NCBI GenBank assembly: GCA_963739985.1
Contig: CAVUCE010000005.1
Span: 124,001-188,000, forward strand
DNA from: CAVUCE01 sp963739985
GTDB taxonomy: Bacteria > Bacteroidota > Ignavibacteria > Ignavibacteriales > Ignavibacteriaceae
Reading direction: 5' to 3'
Length of the DNA stretch: 64,000 nt
The notes under the pieces were generated by a model. That model did not search any database. It was not told where the DNA came from and saw only the letters and a list, made by a program, of their open reading frames with translations. Shown in pieces: positions 52,212 to 61,755 of the stretch (its first letter is position 1; every line of letters begins with the position of its first letter). Made by a program: the position numbers and the translations under genes.

Positions 52212-53924
52212 TTACTTTGTCTTTTTTAACAAAAACCGCAATCTCCTTCTAGATTTTGAAGTAAAATGGTTTTTCAAACTTTGCAATTTTTCCGGTTTCG
52301 TTAAAATTAATACTTGATCTTCTTTCTCAAATCTAAAATCATCATCGGGAACAATTAAATGTTCTTCCCTAAAAACAGATACAATTTCCGATTCGTTATC
52401 ATTATCAAAGAGGCAGTTATCTTTTATTTTTTTACCTATGCAATTGCTTTTTCTGTTCAAGGTTCCAAGGTATAAAACTTTTTTATCCGGCAACTGAAGT
52501 GGAATACCGGAGGTTAGTAATCCAACGAAATCTAATTTACCTATTTGTGCTGAGTTATATGATTTCCGTTCGCTTAAGACTTTTACCGCAGTTTTTAAAT
52601 GTTCAACTCTATGTGCAGGCGAAACAGTTCTATCTTTAACTTGCGCTTCATAAAGACTGATGTATTTAAAATTGAAAGTTGAAGTAATCCATCTCTGTAA
52701 TAAATATCCGAGCATAACCGCTAATGCAGCAGGAACCAAAAGATGATAACCGCCGGTCATTTCGGTGACCATTAACAGGGTTGCAATAGGAACTCGTGCT
52801 GTGCTGCCGAATACCGCTGCCATTCCAACTACTACAAATGCAGCGGATGGTTGATGAAATATATTTGCAAAAGCTCCGCCAAGCATTGCGCCGACAAACA
52901 AAGCAGGGGCGAACACTCCACCTGAACCGCCTGAAGAAACAGTAAAACTAAAAGCAATAATCTTTCCGAAAATTAATATTAGCAATATATTTAAAGCTAA
53001 TTTTCCGTTTATTGCAAGCTGAATCCAGCCGTAACCTCCGCCTAAAACTTGTGGAAACGCTAATGCAATTAGTCCGACAAGAAATGCTCCAATTGCCGGT
53101 TTAAAGTGAGGCTTAATAGGAATCTTTTTAAAACCATCTCTTATTTTGTAAAATACTTCCGGCAGAATAGCGCCAATAATTCCGCTTGAAAGTCCAAGTA
53201 AAATATACCACCCGTAATCAGAAAAACTTTCAACTTTAATTGAGGCCGGAATTTGAAACAATGGCCCCCAGCCGGAAAAAACCGCGTTAAGGGCATATGC
53301 TATAATAGATCCTAGCATGGTATAAACTAAGGCTTCACCTTCAAATTCCATATCACTGTATAGAACTTCGATTGCAAATATTGCTGTTCCTATGGGTGAG
53401 CGGAAAATAGCAGAAAGCCCTGCAGCCATACCGATTAGAACCAATAATCGTTTTTCGTTATCTGTACGGTGTGTTAGCTTTGCGTATATTGAACCGAATC
53501 CTGCACTGAATAAAGCAGTTGGCCCTTCTCTTCCAGCTGCACCGCCAGAACCGATTGTAATTGCGGAAGCTATAATCTTTAATGGTGCAACTCGATTTCT
53601 TATAACTCCGTTATTTTTATGGAATGATTTTACTGCCGAATCTGTTCCATGTCCCTCAGCTTCAGGTGCAAATTGATAAACTAAAAATCCGGAGATTAAA
53701 CCGCCTATGACTAATACAAGTGGAACAAACCATAACCAATGAGGTCCAATAGTTTGTATTAGTGTCTCTCCGTCAGTTGCAAGTCCGGGAGCATGATAGC
53801 CTGCAATTGTTTCCATGAAAAAAGAATTACAGATACTTAGGAGGAATGTAAATAATTGCGCACCTAATGCACCTACTATTCCCAAGAGAATTGTATCGAA
53901 TAGTAATCTTGTTTGTCTTTTCAT
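52212..53924 (-). CDS. ClC-family chloride transporter with C-terminal TrkA-C domain
   Basis: 570 residues. The ClC membrane domain (about 1-430) shows the selectivity motifs 'GSGGAAGREGPTALFSAGFG' (with the gating Glu of GREGP) and 'SSGGSGGVFAPALFVGAMLGG'. A soluble tail (about 435-570) follows, of TrkA-C type ('LGTLNRKSNCIGKKIKDNCLFDNDNESEIVSVFREEHLIVPDDDFRFEKEDQVLILTKPEKL'). The retained GREGP Glu is compatible with H+/Cl- exchange or channel function. It works as an inner-membrane dimer. Confidence 0.95.
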   Translation of the reverse strand: MKRQTRLLFDTILLGIVGALGAQLFTFLLSICNSFFMETIAGYHAPGLATDGETLIQTIGPHWLWFVPLVLVIGGLISGFLVYQFAPEAEGHGTDSAVKSFHKNNGVIRNRVAPLKIIASAITIGSGGAAGREGPTALFSAGFGSIYAKLTHRTDNEKRLLVLIGMAAGLSAIFRSPIGTAIFAIEVLYSDMEFEGEALVYTMLGSIIAYALNAVFSGWGPLFQIPASIKVESFSDYGWYILLGLSSGIIGAILPEVFYKIRDGFKKIPIKPHFKPAIGAFLVGLIALAFPQVLGGGYGWIQLAINGKLALNILLILIFGKIIAFSFTVSSGGSGGVFAPALFVGAMLGGAFANIFHQPSAAFVVVGMAAVFGSTARVPIATLLMVTEMTGGYHLLVPAALAVMLGYLLQRWITSTFNFKYISLYEAQVKDRTVSPAHRVEHLKTAVKVLSERKSYNSAQIGKLDFVGLLTSGIPLQLPDKKVLYLGTLNRKSNCIGKKIKDNCLFDNDNESEIVSVFREEHLIVPDDDFRFEKEDQVLILTKPEKLQSLKNHFTSKSRRRLRFLLKKTK

Positions 53925-54044
53925 CGAATCTGTATTAGTTATCTGTATAAATCTATTTTATTATAAGGTAATTAATTTTAGCTTCAATGTAATTGATAAA
54001 CATTACCTACTAGTATTGAGCAGGCAATTGAGACTCGATATTAC

Positions 54045-55151
54045 TTACTGCAGGGAGCGTATAAAAGCAAGGACATTTGCCCGGGTTAATATTCCAATTA
54101 TTTCTCCGTTTTCGGTAACAGGAAGTTGATTAACATCATCTTGATCCATTTTAAGTAAAGCGCTCCATAGCGGGGAATCAATATCAATATTTTCAGTTTG
54201 AATATCAGGTATCATAACTTCGGTTACATTGGTTTCCGGCCATTTGTTTGCGGAAACATTTTTGAGTTGGTGAACAGTAAGTAGTCCGATAAATTTTTCA
54301 TCTTTTTTTACCAGTAAACTTCTTCTACCTATTCCTAGAATATGATTATCAACAACTTCTTGAATCGTTGTGTCGTGAGGAATGATTGCGAAGTCATTAG
54401 TTACTGCTTCCGTGACTTTGTGTCCTGAAAGTGTTTCATGTAAAGCCTGGGACTGAAGTTGAGAATTGGCAGCATTTTCTAAAAACCATCCTATAAATGT
54501 AATCCAGATTCCCGCTCCGATTCTTCCCGAAAAGATATTCATGACTCCAATAAAAATAAATGCGAAAGCAATAAAACGTCCAATTATTGATGAGATTGAA
54601 GTTGCTCTTTTATAGTTTTTGGAAAAGCCCCAAATTATTGCTCGGAGAACTCTACCGCCATCGAGAGGAAAACCGGGAATCAAATTAAATAATGCGAGTA
54701 TAAAATTTATATATGCTAAATATTTAAATACAGAATTGAACCAGACAAAATCCATGGTAATTTGTTGGAGAATAAAAAATAACCCTGCCAGTAAAAAACT
54801 CGTTATCGGACCAGCAATAGCAATCCAAAATTCCGCTGAAGCTTTTGGAGGCTCACCTTGTATTTCGGCAATTCCTCCGAAAATAAAAAGACTAATTCTT
54901 TTAACTTTTATTTTATAACTTTGAGCAACCAGCGCATGTCCCAGTTCATGAACTAAAACGCTAATAAAAAGCATTATTGCCGTTACAGCTCCCGAAAACC
55001 AATAATGGAAAACCGACCAATTTTTAAACTCTTGAGGAAAATAATTTACAGCAAGAGACCAGGTTAGAAGGGCAAAAATTAGAAACCAAGTGTAATCTAA
55101 TCCAATTGGTATTCCCAGTATTTTTCCCAAAGGAATATGTTTGCTTTTCAT
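54045..55151 (-). CDS. Site-2 metalloprotease (M50) with CBS pair
   Basis: 368 residues. Six membrane helices hold the Zn motif HELGH (68-72) and the Asp motif 'NLIPGFPLDGGRVLR' (D164). A 'GxxAxI'-type PDZ is absent. Two CBS domains (about 240-368, 'TIQEVVDNHILGIGRRSLLVKKDEKFIGLLTVHQL' and 'LWSALLKMDQDDVNQLPVTENGEIIGILTRANVLAFIRS') follow, probably binding adenine nucleotides to tune the protease. M50 proteases cleave membrane-bound regulators, for example anti-sigma factors. The substrate is unknown. Confidence 0.93.
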   Translation of the reverse strand: MKSKHIPLGKILGIPIGLDYTWFLIFALLTWSLAVNYFPQEFKNWSVFHYWFSGAVTAIMLFISVLVHELGHALVAQSYKIKVKRISLFIFGGIAEIQGEPPKASAEFWIAIAGPITSFLLAGLFFILQQITMDFVWFNSVFKYLAYINFILALFNLIPGFPLDGGRVLRAIIWGFSKNYKRATSISSIIGRFIAFAFIFIGVMNIFSGRIGAGIWITFIGWFLENAANSQLQSQALHETLSGHKVTEAVTNDFAIIPHDTTIQEVVDNHILGIGRRSLLVKKDEKFIGLLTVHQLKNVSANKWPETNVTEVMIPDIQTENIDIDSPLWSALLKMDQDDVNQLPVTENGEIIGILTRANVLAFIRSLQ

Positions 55152-55201
55152 AAGTTTGCCCGGATAGTAAAAGTGATCTCAGTAAAATCTGAGTTTAAAA
55201 G

Positions 55202-55244
55202 AATTCCCTCTTCATTTTAATGATAATTTAATGAAAAGGGAATT
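55202..55244 (-). terminator. Terminator of the HAD gene at 55249
   Basis: AATTCCCT-c-TTCATT pairs with AATGAA-a-AGGGAATT, a 14-bp stem with one mismatch, 5 bp after the stop. A short T-rich stretch (CTTTTAAA) follows on the minus strand. Confidence 0.8.
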
Positions 55245-55248
55245 AATA

Positions 55249-55872
55249 TTAATCTAACTTTAATCCATACTCTTCAAGCTTTGTTTTTGTCTTTTCATAG
55301 CTTTGATGATGAACTCCATTGATTCCTATAGAGCTTGCAACCTCAACAAACATATGTCTGTCATCCAAATACGCAACATTCTCGGGTTGAACTTGAGAAA
55401 TATCCAAAGCAATTTGGTAAATATCAGTATCCGGTTTTCTAAAATGTACAAAGCTTGATGCTATAAACGCATCAAATAGCTGGCGAAGTTTGAATTGATT
55501 AATTCTATATTCTGTAAGTTCTCTTCCCTCATTACTAACCGCGGTAACCCTTAAATTATATTTTTCCTTTAATGACTTAATATAATCTAGCATATGAGGA
55601 AGTTCTTGAGATTGTGAGAACATAAAATTTTTAAAGTCTGTTTTTGTAAAATCTCGTTTTTCATAAAAAACAACACGATCCATATATTCCGTAAGACTTA
55701 GTTTTCCTTCTTCATAGGTATCAAATGTAAGGTGATGACGTTCGTTTATTTCATCCAAATCTAAATCAAATTTTTCAACAGCTCTTTGTCGCGCTCCTCT
55801 GTCCCAACCGTTTGTTAAAAGTACTCCCCCGATGTCTAAAAACAAAGCTTTGATTTGCGGTGTGTGTAACAT
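55249..55872 (-). CDS. HAD-superfamily hydrolase (YihX-like)
   Basis: 207 residues. Motif I is 'LFLDIGGVLL': nucleophile D13 is present, but the usual second Asp is G15, as in the YihX/epoxide-hydrolase-N group of HAD-IA. The cap helices ('FDLDEINERHHLTFDTYEEGKLSLTEYMDRVVFYEKRDF') are small. Motif II is 'VTAVSNEGRELTEYRI', the Lys motif 'FRKPDTDIYQIALDI', and the last motif 'VAYLDDRHMFVEVASSIGINGVHH'. It probably acts on a sugar phosphate. It lies 21 bp after the MFS gene at 55894, probably in one transcript. Confidence 0.9.
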   Translation of the reverse strand: MLHTPQIKALFLDIGGVLLTNGWDRGARQRAVEKFDLDLDEINERHHLTFDTYEEGKLSLTEYMDRVVFYEKRDFTKTDFKNFMFSQSQELPHMLDYIKSLKEKYNLRVTAVSNEGRELTEYRINQFKLRQLFDAFIASSFVHFRKPDTDIYQIALDISQVQPENVAYLDDRHMFVEVASSIGINGVHHQSYEKTKTKLEEYGLKLD

Positions 55873-55893
55873 TCTAGTTTCCTCATATAGTGA

Positions 55894-57123
55894 TTAATCA
55901 TTTTTAAAAAATACTTTTTCTCCTATTATTGTCTCAGGCATGTAACGATAAACAATCCATGCTCCTATTAAAGTTAATACACCGATTGCAATAAATGGCA
56001 GTTCAAAGAAAAATACAGCAAGTAAGCCTGCAATTAAAGGTCCGATTGCCAATCCTAGTCCGAAACCCGTTGTAATTAAACTCATTTGTCTTCCTTCACC
56101 GCCTTTTTGAGAAAGATCTGCAGCAACAGCAAATGCTGGTGCAGCAATTGCAGCCGCAGCTAAACCCTGAAATAATCTTACGGCAATTAACTGATTCATA
56201 CTTGTGACAATTCCCAAAAATATAGTTGCCGGAGCCATCAATAATAGGCCTGCTATTATTAAAGGTTTTCTTCCGATTTTATCAGAATAATGACCAAGAG
56301 GAACTTGAAATATTAGTCGACTTACCATTAAAGTACTGAACGCTATACCAAAACCGAATGCAGTCATATCAAGCTTTTTATTAAACTCATTTTCTAAAGT
56401 AGTAACAATTGAAAAAGCAGCAGCCATTAGGAATGTAGACAAAGCAGCGCTCGCTAATCCGGGAGAAAATAACTTCTTTTCAATAATTTTGATTTTCTTT
56501 TTAATGATTTCCCCGCTTTGAGGAACTTCAACCTCTTTAACCCAAATTTGAACTAAAAGCATCGCTAAAAATATAAAACCTGAACCAGCATAAAATGCAG
56601 CATTAAATCCAAAATGGACCTGTAAATATCCTCCAAGTAAAGGACCTGCTGAAAAACCGATCATCCTAAAAGTACTATAAACTCCCATCGCGCTGCCACG
56701 AGTTTCTTTCTTGGTTATTAGTGCCATCAAAGCCATAGATGCGGGAATTGTAACCGCAACTGCAATTCCTTGTAAAGTTCTTAATACCAATAAATCTATA
56801 AAATTACTTGCAAGGATAAATCCCAGCGTGCTTATACCAATTAATCCCAATCCAACTTGTATTAGTAATTTTCTTTTACCTAATCTATCGGAAACTGCTC
56901 CCATTATAGGCTGCATAAAAGCAGAGATTAATCCATATAGCGATAGCAAAACACCTACTAAAACGGGTACCGGAAAATGAAAATATACTTCTGGAAGTTT
57001 TGCGATGTATAAGGGAATTATGATAAATAAAATACTATTACCCATAGCATCTGCCATTCGCGCGATTGATAATGCCATAACTGCGCGATTGACGCCTAAC
57101 ATATTTGTGATCTTTTCAAACAT
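55894..57123 (-). CDS. MFS transporter (MFS_1, drug-resistance type)
   Basis: 409 residues, twelve membrane helices. Seen: 'MQPIMGAVSDRLGKRKLLIQVGLG' (loop-2 motif), 'RTLQGIAVAVTIPASMALMALITKKETRGSAMGVYSTFRMIGFSAGPLLGGYL' (motif C region of drug exporters) and 'VPLGHYSDKIGRKPLIIAGLLLMAPA' (repeat of loop-2 in the second half). An efflux role in the inner membrane is likely; the substrate is unknown. It directly precedes the HAD gene. Confidence 0.92.
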   Translation of the reverse strand: MFEKITNMLGVNRAVMALSIARMADAMGNSILFIIIPLYIAKLPEVYFHFPVPVLVGVLLSLYGLISAFMQPIMGAVSDRLGKRKLLIQVGLGLIGISTLGFILASNFIDLLVLRTLQGIAVAVTIPASMALMALITKKETRGSAMGVYSTFRMIGFSAGPLLGGYLQVHFGFNAAFYAGSGFIFLAMLLVQIWVKEVEVPQSGEIIKKKIKIIEKKLFSPGLASAALSTFLMAAAFSIVTTLENEFNKKLDMTAFGFGIAFSTLMVSRLIFQVPLGHYSDKIGRKPLIIAGLLLMAPATIFLGIVTSMNQLIAVRLFQGLAAAAIAAPAFAVAADLSQKGGEGRQMSLITTGFGLGLAIGPLIAGLLAVFFFELPFIAIGVLTLIGAWIVYRYMPETIIGEKVFFKND

Positions 57124-57337
57124 TAAAAGGACTTCTTGTAAAAGGTATAAATATAACCTTTACAAGACTGCAAATAAATGTTTGACCGCATAATTCTTAT
57201 ATGATTTTTCAATAAAATACATTAAAGTTAAAATTCATTTGAAATCGATTTATTTCTTATTTAGTTAATTTGTATCTTTTTAGAAGTATTTCTGAATTCT
57301 ATAATTTCCACAAGTATTAATTTATCTACAGGAAAAA

Positions 57338-58411
57338 ATGAAAATCATTAAAACTCTTTTAATCCCGGTTTATATAATTATCGCTGTAATTTTCTCATCA
57401 TGTTCCGGCATTTCAGATATTCAAAATTATCCGGCACCAACTTCAATAAACGGCTTTTCAAATCCACGTGATGTTGAAGGTGAGTTGATTGTTAATATCA
57501 CTAATATTCAACCGCTTTCCGGCGATAGTTTGATTGCCTGGAATAAAAGAAATAATAATCCCTTGGATCAAAAACCAACTTTGATGCTATGGAGCTCTGA
57601 GATAAAAGATCAAACGAATCAAAGAGATGTTAAAAACCTTGAATGCAGTATTGAGCCTACGGATAAATTTGAAGATAAAGAAAACGGCAATACAATTCTT
57701 TACTGGAATTTAAGTGATGAACTAAGCAAAGTTGATTCTATTAAAATTGTTAGAAGATTTACTTATACCGATTATGATTACAAACCTAATGTTGATAAAA
57801 ACATTGTTGCTGAAAAATGGAATACTATTCCGAAAGCGTTAAAAGTATTTTATACAAAATCGGAGCCGTTTTTAGAACAGACTAAAGAGATAAAAGAAAC
57901 TTCGGCAGAAATAGTAGGAAGTGAGACAAATCCTTTGGTTAAAGCAGAAAAGATATTTCGTTGGGTGCGCGATACAATGAAATATGTTTACCCGCCGGAA
58001 CACCGAGGTGCAATTGCAGCTTTAAAAACTTGCAAGGGAGATTGCGGTCAATATTCGGCGCTTTTTATAGATCTTGCCAGATGTGCAGGAATTCCGGCCA
58101 GACAACAATCCGGTTTTGTTTTCGTTCCGGAAAAAATTGGCTATCATGTATGGTCGGAAATTTATTTACCTGTTTACGGATGGGTTCCTGTAGATGCTAC
58201 CCATGATGATGGTTTTCTTCATATCGATAACCAAAGATTGATTGCTTCGGTTGGAATGAATATCCCGATAAAGCATGCGCCCGATTGGGCTAATTACGGC
58301 AATTCGGAAGTTGAAAACGGTAGAGTAGATTTTATGCAGCTTGTTTCTACGGTAATGAGCGGTGTAAAAGCTGATGTGAATACACAAAGAATTATTCTTA
58401 AATCAGAATGA
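57338..58411 (+). CDS. Transglutaminase-like lipoprotein
   Basis: 357 residues. The lipobox is 'VIFSSC' (C22). A beta domain (about 40-180) precedes the transglutaminase-like cysteine protease fold with the complete triad: C236 in 'KGDCGQYSALFIDLARCAGIPARQ', H270 in 'GYHVWSEIYLPVYGWVPVDATHDD' and D286. The full triad makes this the best candidate for an active enzyme among the three transglutaminase-like proteins here. The substrate is unknown; the anchor faces the periplasm. The gene is divergent from the MFS gene and is followed by a terminator. Confidence 0.92.
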   Translation: MKIIKTLLIPVYIIIAVIFSSCSGISDIQNYPAPTSINGFSNPRDVEGELIVNITNIQPLSGDSLIAWNKRNNNPLDQKPTLMLWSSEIKDQTNQRDVKNLECSIEPTDKFEDKENGNTILYWNLSDELSKVDSIKIVRRFTYTDYDYKPNVDKNIVAEKWNTIPKALKVFYTKSEPFLEQTKEIKETSAEIVGSETNPLVKAEKIFRWVRDTMKYVYPPEHRGAIAALKTCKGDCGQYSALFIDLARCAGIPARQQSGFVFVPEKIGYHVWSEIYLPVYGWVPVDATHDDGFLHIDNQRLIASVGMNIPIKHAPDWANYGNSEVENGRVDFMQLVSTVMSGVKADVNTQRIILKSE

Positions 58412-58428
58412 TTGTCAATTTAATATTC

Positions 58429-58460
58429 GACCTTGAAGGTTAAGAAAAACTTACAAGGTC
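58429..58460 (+). terminator. Terminator after the transglutaminase lipoprotein gene
   Basis: GACCTTG (58429-58435) pairs with CAAGGTC (58454-58460), with inner TAAG/CTTA, 17 bp after the stop. It is followed by TTTAGTTTCC. Confidence 0.8.
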
Positions 58461-58564
58461 TTTAGTTTCCTGGTTTCTTTCCTTTATTCATTTTCCGATA
58501 AAGTATTATTCCGATTTTTATATTAAATTTTGCTTTCCTAATTATTCAATTATTAAAATTCTAA

Positions 58565-59734
58565 ATGAAAAAAGATTCCCAGTTTCAGTTCGGAAATATT
58601 GTAACAATTTCTCTCGCGCATACTGTTCACGATGTTTATTCATCATTTCTTGCACCGTTGCTTCCAATGCTAATTGATAAGCTTCAAATGTCTTATTCGC
58701 TGGCAGGATTATTAACTGTTTTCCAGAGCATTCCTTCACTTTTTAATCCGTTTGTAGGAATTATTGCTGATAAAGTTAGTGTGAGATATTTGTTAATTGC
58801 CGGTCCCGCTATAACTGCGACCAGCATGAGCTTAATAGGAATAGCTCCGAGTTATGTAATTCTCGCTATCTTACTTTTCGTTATGGGAATTAGTGCTTCT
58901 CTTTTCCATGTTCCGGCGCCTGTTTTAGTAAAGCGTATTTCAGGTGGGAGAACCGGCCGCGGAATGAGCATGTTTATGTTCGGCGGCGAAATTGCTAGAA
59001 GTTTGGGACCAATTCTTGTTTTAGGTGCTGTTTCAATGTGGGGATTAAGCGGTACGTACAAATTATTACCTATAGGTTTAGGTGCTTCAATTATTTTGTT
59101 TTTTAAGTTTAAGAATATTAAAATTTCAGAGGAATTAAAAAATAAAGAAAAGCCTGCCGGTCTAATTGAAACTTTTAAAAAACACTCACTTCTCTTTTCA
59201 GTAATACTTGGTATTACTTTTTTTAGTTCAATTTTAAAGGGATCGTTAACCTCATTTTTACCAACATATTTATCCGTTAAAGGAGAGTCTCTTTGGCAAG
59301 GTGGAATTGCATTATCCGTATATCAATTTGCAGGTGCCGGAGGCACTTTCTTTTCCGGATTTATAGCAGATAAGATAGGTAGAAAAACCGTTTTATTGAT
59401 TATGGCATGCACAACACCTTTGTTCATGTTGGGTTTTATCTATATAGAAGGAATTATCGGTTTCTTGATGCTGATTCTGCTTGGATTTTTTTCGTTCGCA
59501 TTAATACCCATTTTACTTGCAATAGTTAACGATACCGAATCGGATCGACCGGCGTTCTTAAATGGAATTTATATGACAATTAATTTTGTGCTTGGTTCGT
59601 TTTCGGTTTTTATTGTCGGTGTCTTCAGTGATTTTATAGGTTTGGAAAACACTTACAAACTTTCAGCAGTTCTGGCATTTGCTGCAATCCCATTTGTATT
59701 AAAAATTTCTAAAGATGTAAAAACTGCTAAATAA
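58565..59734 (+). CDS. MFS transporter (fosmidomycin-resistance-like)
   Basis: 389 residues. Twelve membrane helices start after a short polar N-terminus: 'ISLAHTVHDVYSSFLAPLLPMLIDKLQMSYSLAGLLTVFQSIPSLFNPFVGIIADKVSVR'. The same layout is seen in the Fsr group of exporters. The second half has 'SGFIADKIGRKTVLLIM'. The product is probably a drug or metabolite exporter of the inner membrane. It starts with the ATG at 58565. The transcript probably ends before 59962. Confidence 0.92.
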   Translation: MKKDSQFQFGNIVTISLAHTVHDVYSSFLAPLLPMLIDKLQMSYSLAGLLTVFQSIPSLFNPFVGIIADKVSVRYLLIAGPAITATSMSLIGIAPSYVILAILLFVMGISASLFHVPAPVLVKRISGGRTGRGMSMFMFGGEIARSLGPILVLGAVSMWGLSGTYKLLPIGLGASIILFFKFKNIKISEELKNKEKPAGLIETFKKHSLLFSVILGITFFSSILKGSLTSFLPTYLSVKGESLWQGGIALSVYQFAGAGGTFFSGFIADKIGRKTVLLIMACTTPLFMLGFIYIEGIIGFLMLILLGFFSFALIPILLAIVNDTESDRPAFLNGIYMTINFVLGSFSVFIVGVFSDFIGLENTYKLSAVLAFAAIPFVLKISKDVKTAK

Positions 59735-59961
59735 ATTATGATATTTCGTACTAAACTTCGTATGATTCTTTATAAATACAAATAATGAAATTATCTTCTT
59801 GCGCAAACTTACCATAATCTTTTTTTTAAGAGGAGAAGGAAATTATTAATTTACGAGTCAATATTCAAAATAATTTTTCCCTTTTTCTAAATGAGAAGTA
59901 TATCCGGCTTTGACCGGGATGTTGGGGTTGAGCTAATTAATGTAAAGCTAAACATATTTCT

Positions 59962-60876
59962 ATGAATTTAAAAAGCATAAACGAACATCCGTCTTATCAG
60001 TGGATAATTCTTGGAGTTCTATCCGTTATTTGGGGAAGTTCTTTTATCCTTATGAAAAAAGGACTTGAATCCTTTTCCGCGGCTCAAGTCGGTTCTGTAA
60101 GAATTGTTTTCGCTAGTCTGGTTTTACTTCCCATTGCTTTAAGAAATTTTAAGAAAGTTTACAAAGCAAACTGGAAGAAATTTCTAACACTTGGCTTGAT
60201 CGCCAATTTCATTCCGGCAATTTTATTTGCAACAGCAGAAACGGGTTTAAGCAGTTCCTTAACCGGGATTCTAAATTCACTAACACCAATGTTCACGTTT
60301 ATTATCGGTATTGTTGCTTTTAAGAATCATATGAACTTTAAACAAGCAATTGGACTTGTTATCGGATTCAGCGGAACGCTAATTCTTACATTTGTAGGTA
60401 ATAATGGTGAGCCCGGCAGCTTCAATTATTTTGCTTTATTTGTAATTGCTGCAACAACGTGCTACGGAATTAGTGGAAATATGGTGAAAACTTATTTTTC
60501 AAATGTTAACTCAGTTGTGTTAACATCTCTGGCAATGTTTTCAATCGGACCGATAGGTTTTATTTATTTAACAACAACAGATTTTTTTTCAAAGCTGGCA
60601 ACACAACCTTCTGCCTGGGAATCGTTAGGGTTTGTTTTTCTTTTGGGAGTTGTAGGAACAGCGCTTGCAGTAATTCTTTTTAATAGATTAATCCAATATA
60701 CAACTGCAGTTTTTGCAACGTCAGTCACTTATTTAATTCCCATTGTTGCCGTATTCTGGGGATTATTGGATGGCGAGTCTTTATATCCTCTTCACTTTTT
60801 AGGAATGTTCATAATTATTATTGGAGTATATATCGTTAATAATTCTAAAAAACGTCTAAAAGTTTCAAAGACATAA
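59962..60876 (+). CDS. EamA/DMT-superfamily transporter
   Basis: 304 residues with ten membrane helices in two EamA repeats (about 10-145 and 155-295). Seen: 'ILGVLSVIWGSSFILMKKGLESFSAAQVGSVRIVFASLVLLPIALRNFKK', 'ANFIPAILFATAETGLSSSLTGILNSLTPMFTFIIGIVAFKNHMNFKQAIGLVIGFSGTLIL', and 'QYTTAVFATSVTYLIPIVAVFWGLLDGESLYPLHFLGMFIIIIGVYIV'. This is a drug/metabolite exporter or importer of unknown substrate. Its 3' end overlaps the last 32 bp of the TauE/SafE gene, which runs in the opposite direction. Confidence 0.94.
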   Translation: MNLKSINEHPSYQWIILGVLSVIWGSSFILMKKGLESFSAAQVGSVRIVFASLVLLPIALRNFKKVYKANWKKFLTLGLIANFIPAILFATAETGLSSSLTGILNSLTPMFTFIIGIVAFKNHMNFKQAIGLVIGFSGTLILTFVGNNGEPGSFNYFALFVIAATTCYGISGNMVKTYFSNVNSVVLTSLAMFSIGPIGFIYLTTTDFFSKLATQPSAWESLGFVFLLGVVGTALAVILFNRLIQYTTAVFATSVTYLIPIVAVFWGLLDGESLYPLHFLGMFIIIIGVYIVNNSKKRLKVSKT

Positions 60877-61595
60877 CAATTATAGCCGCAATCAAAACAA
60901 TCTTAATTAATTTATCGCCTTTTTTAACAGAAGCTTTTGCTGCCCACCAACCGCCGGTAGCATTACCTGCTGCAAGACTAATTCCGAAAAACCAGTTTAT
61001 ATTATTTGTAAAAATAAAAATTGCCAAGGCAGGAATCGTATATATTAGTACAATAAATACTTTGTGCATATTTACATGTACTAAATCAAACTTTAAAATA
61101 TACTTTTAAAGCTGCCATTAAAATAAAGCCAACACCAACTTGAATAAAACCACCGTAAAAACCAATGAAAAACATTGAAAGAATTACAATCCATGTTATC
61201 TTTTTATCATCACCGTTATCTAATTTTATTTTAGCATCGGGAATTAACATAGAAGCCACAATGCCTATCATTATCACACCGAGTATTTTTTGAAATAGAG
61301 CATCGCTAATATTAACAGCCAGCAGTGCGCCTACTATTGATCCGGGTAAAGTTAAAAGAGAAAGCTTCATGCTTAAATTAAACTGTTGATATTTCTCTTT
61401 CTTAAATGAATAAACAGCGAAAATATTTTGTACAAAAATAGCTACGCGGTTTGTTCCGTTGGCAAGGGCTGAATCCAGGCCTAAAAAAATTAAGGTTGGC
61501 AAGGTTAAAGTTGATCCGCCGCCGGCAGTAACGTTCATAAATCCGGCAACACATCCTACGATGAATAGGATTATAATTGACAAGAATGGCGACAA
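60845..61595 (-). pseudogene. TauE/SafE family membrane protein split by a frameshift
   Basis: The first reading frame (61595 to 61086, 169 residues) starts with TTG in an open frame preceded by GGAG. It carries the family start 'GCVAGFMNVTAGGGSTLTLPTLIFLGLDSALANGTNRVAIFVQ' and ends '...ALKVYFKV'. The second frame (61069 to 60845) continues without a gap as 'HKVFIVLIYTIPALAIFIF...KASVKKGDKLIKIVL', the expected C-terminal repeat. Removing one base at the TTTTAAAGTTTGA segment near 61090 joins the two parts into one normal-length protein (about 249 residues). So this is either a recent pseudogene, a sequencing error or a programmed frameshift. Intact, it would be an anion exporter of about eight helices. 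Confidence 0.85.
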
Positions 61596-61755
61596 ATAAG
61601 CTCCGTTTTTTAACGCAAAGATAAGCTCTTTTTATAATTCTAAAAAGCAATAACTGAATTTTTTAAAGCCAACAATATGATTCAGCTTAATTCAATTACA
61701 CTCAAGATCTAAATTTGAACTGTATTTCCCCAAAATATAAATAATACATAAAGTA

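Noticed and set aside
53815..54129. Open plus-strand frame of 104 codons across the start of the ClC gene
   Set aside because: It lies mostly over the strongly conserved ClC gene and the end of the S2P gene on the other strand and has no recognisable composition.
54619..54918. Open plus-strand frame opposite the site-2 protease
   Set aside because: Shadow of the conserved membrane core of the protease gene.
60845..61595. Programmed frameshift in the TauE/SafE gene as the preferred reading
   Set aside because: No strong slippery heptamer with a downstream stem-loop is seen; error or mutation is simpler.
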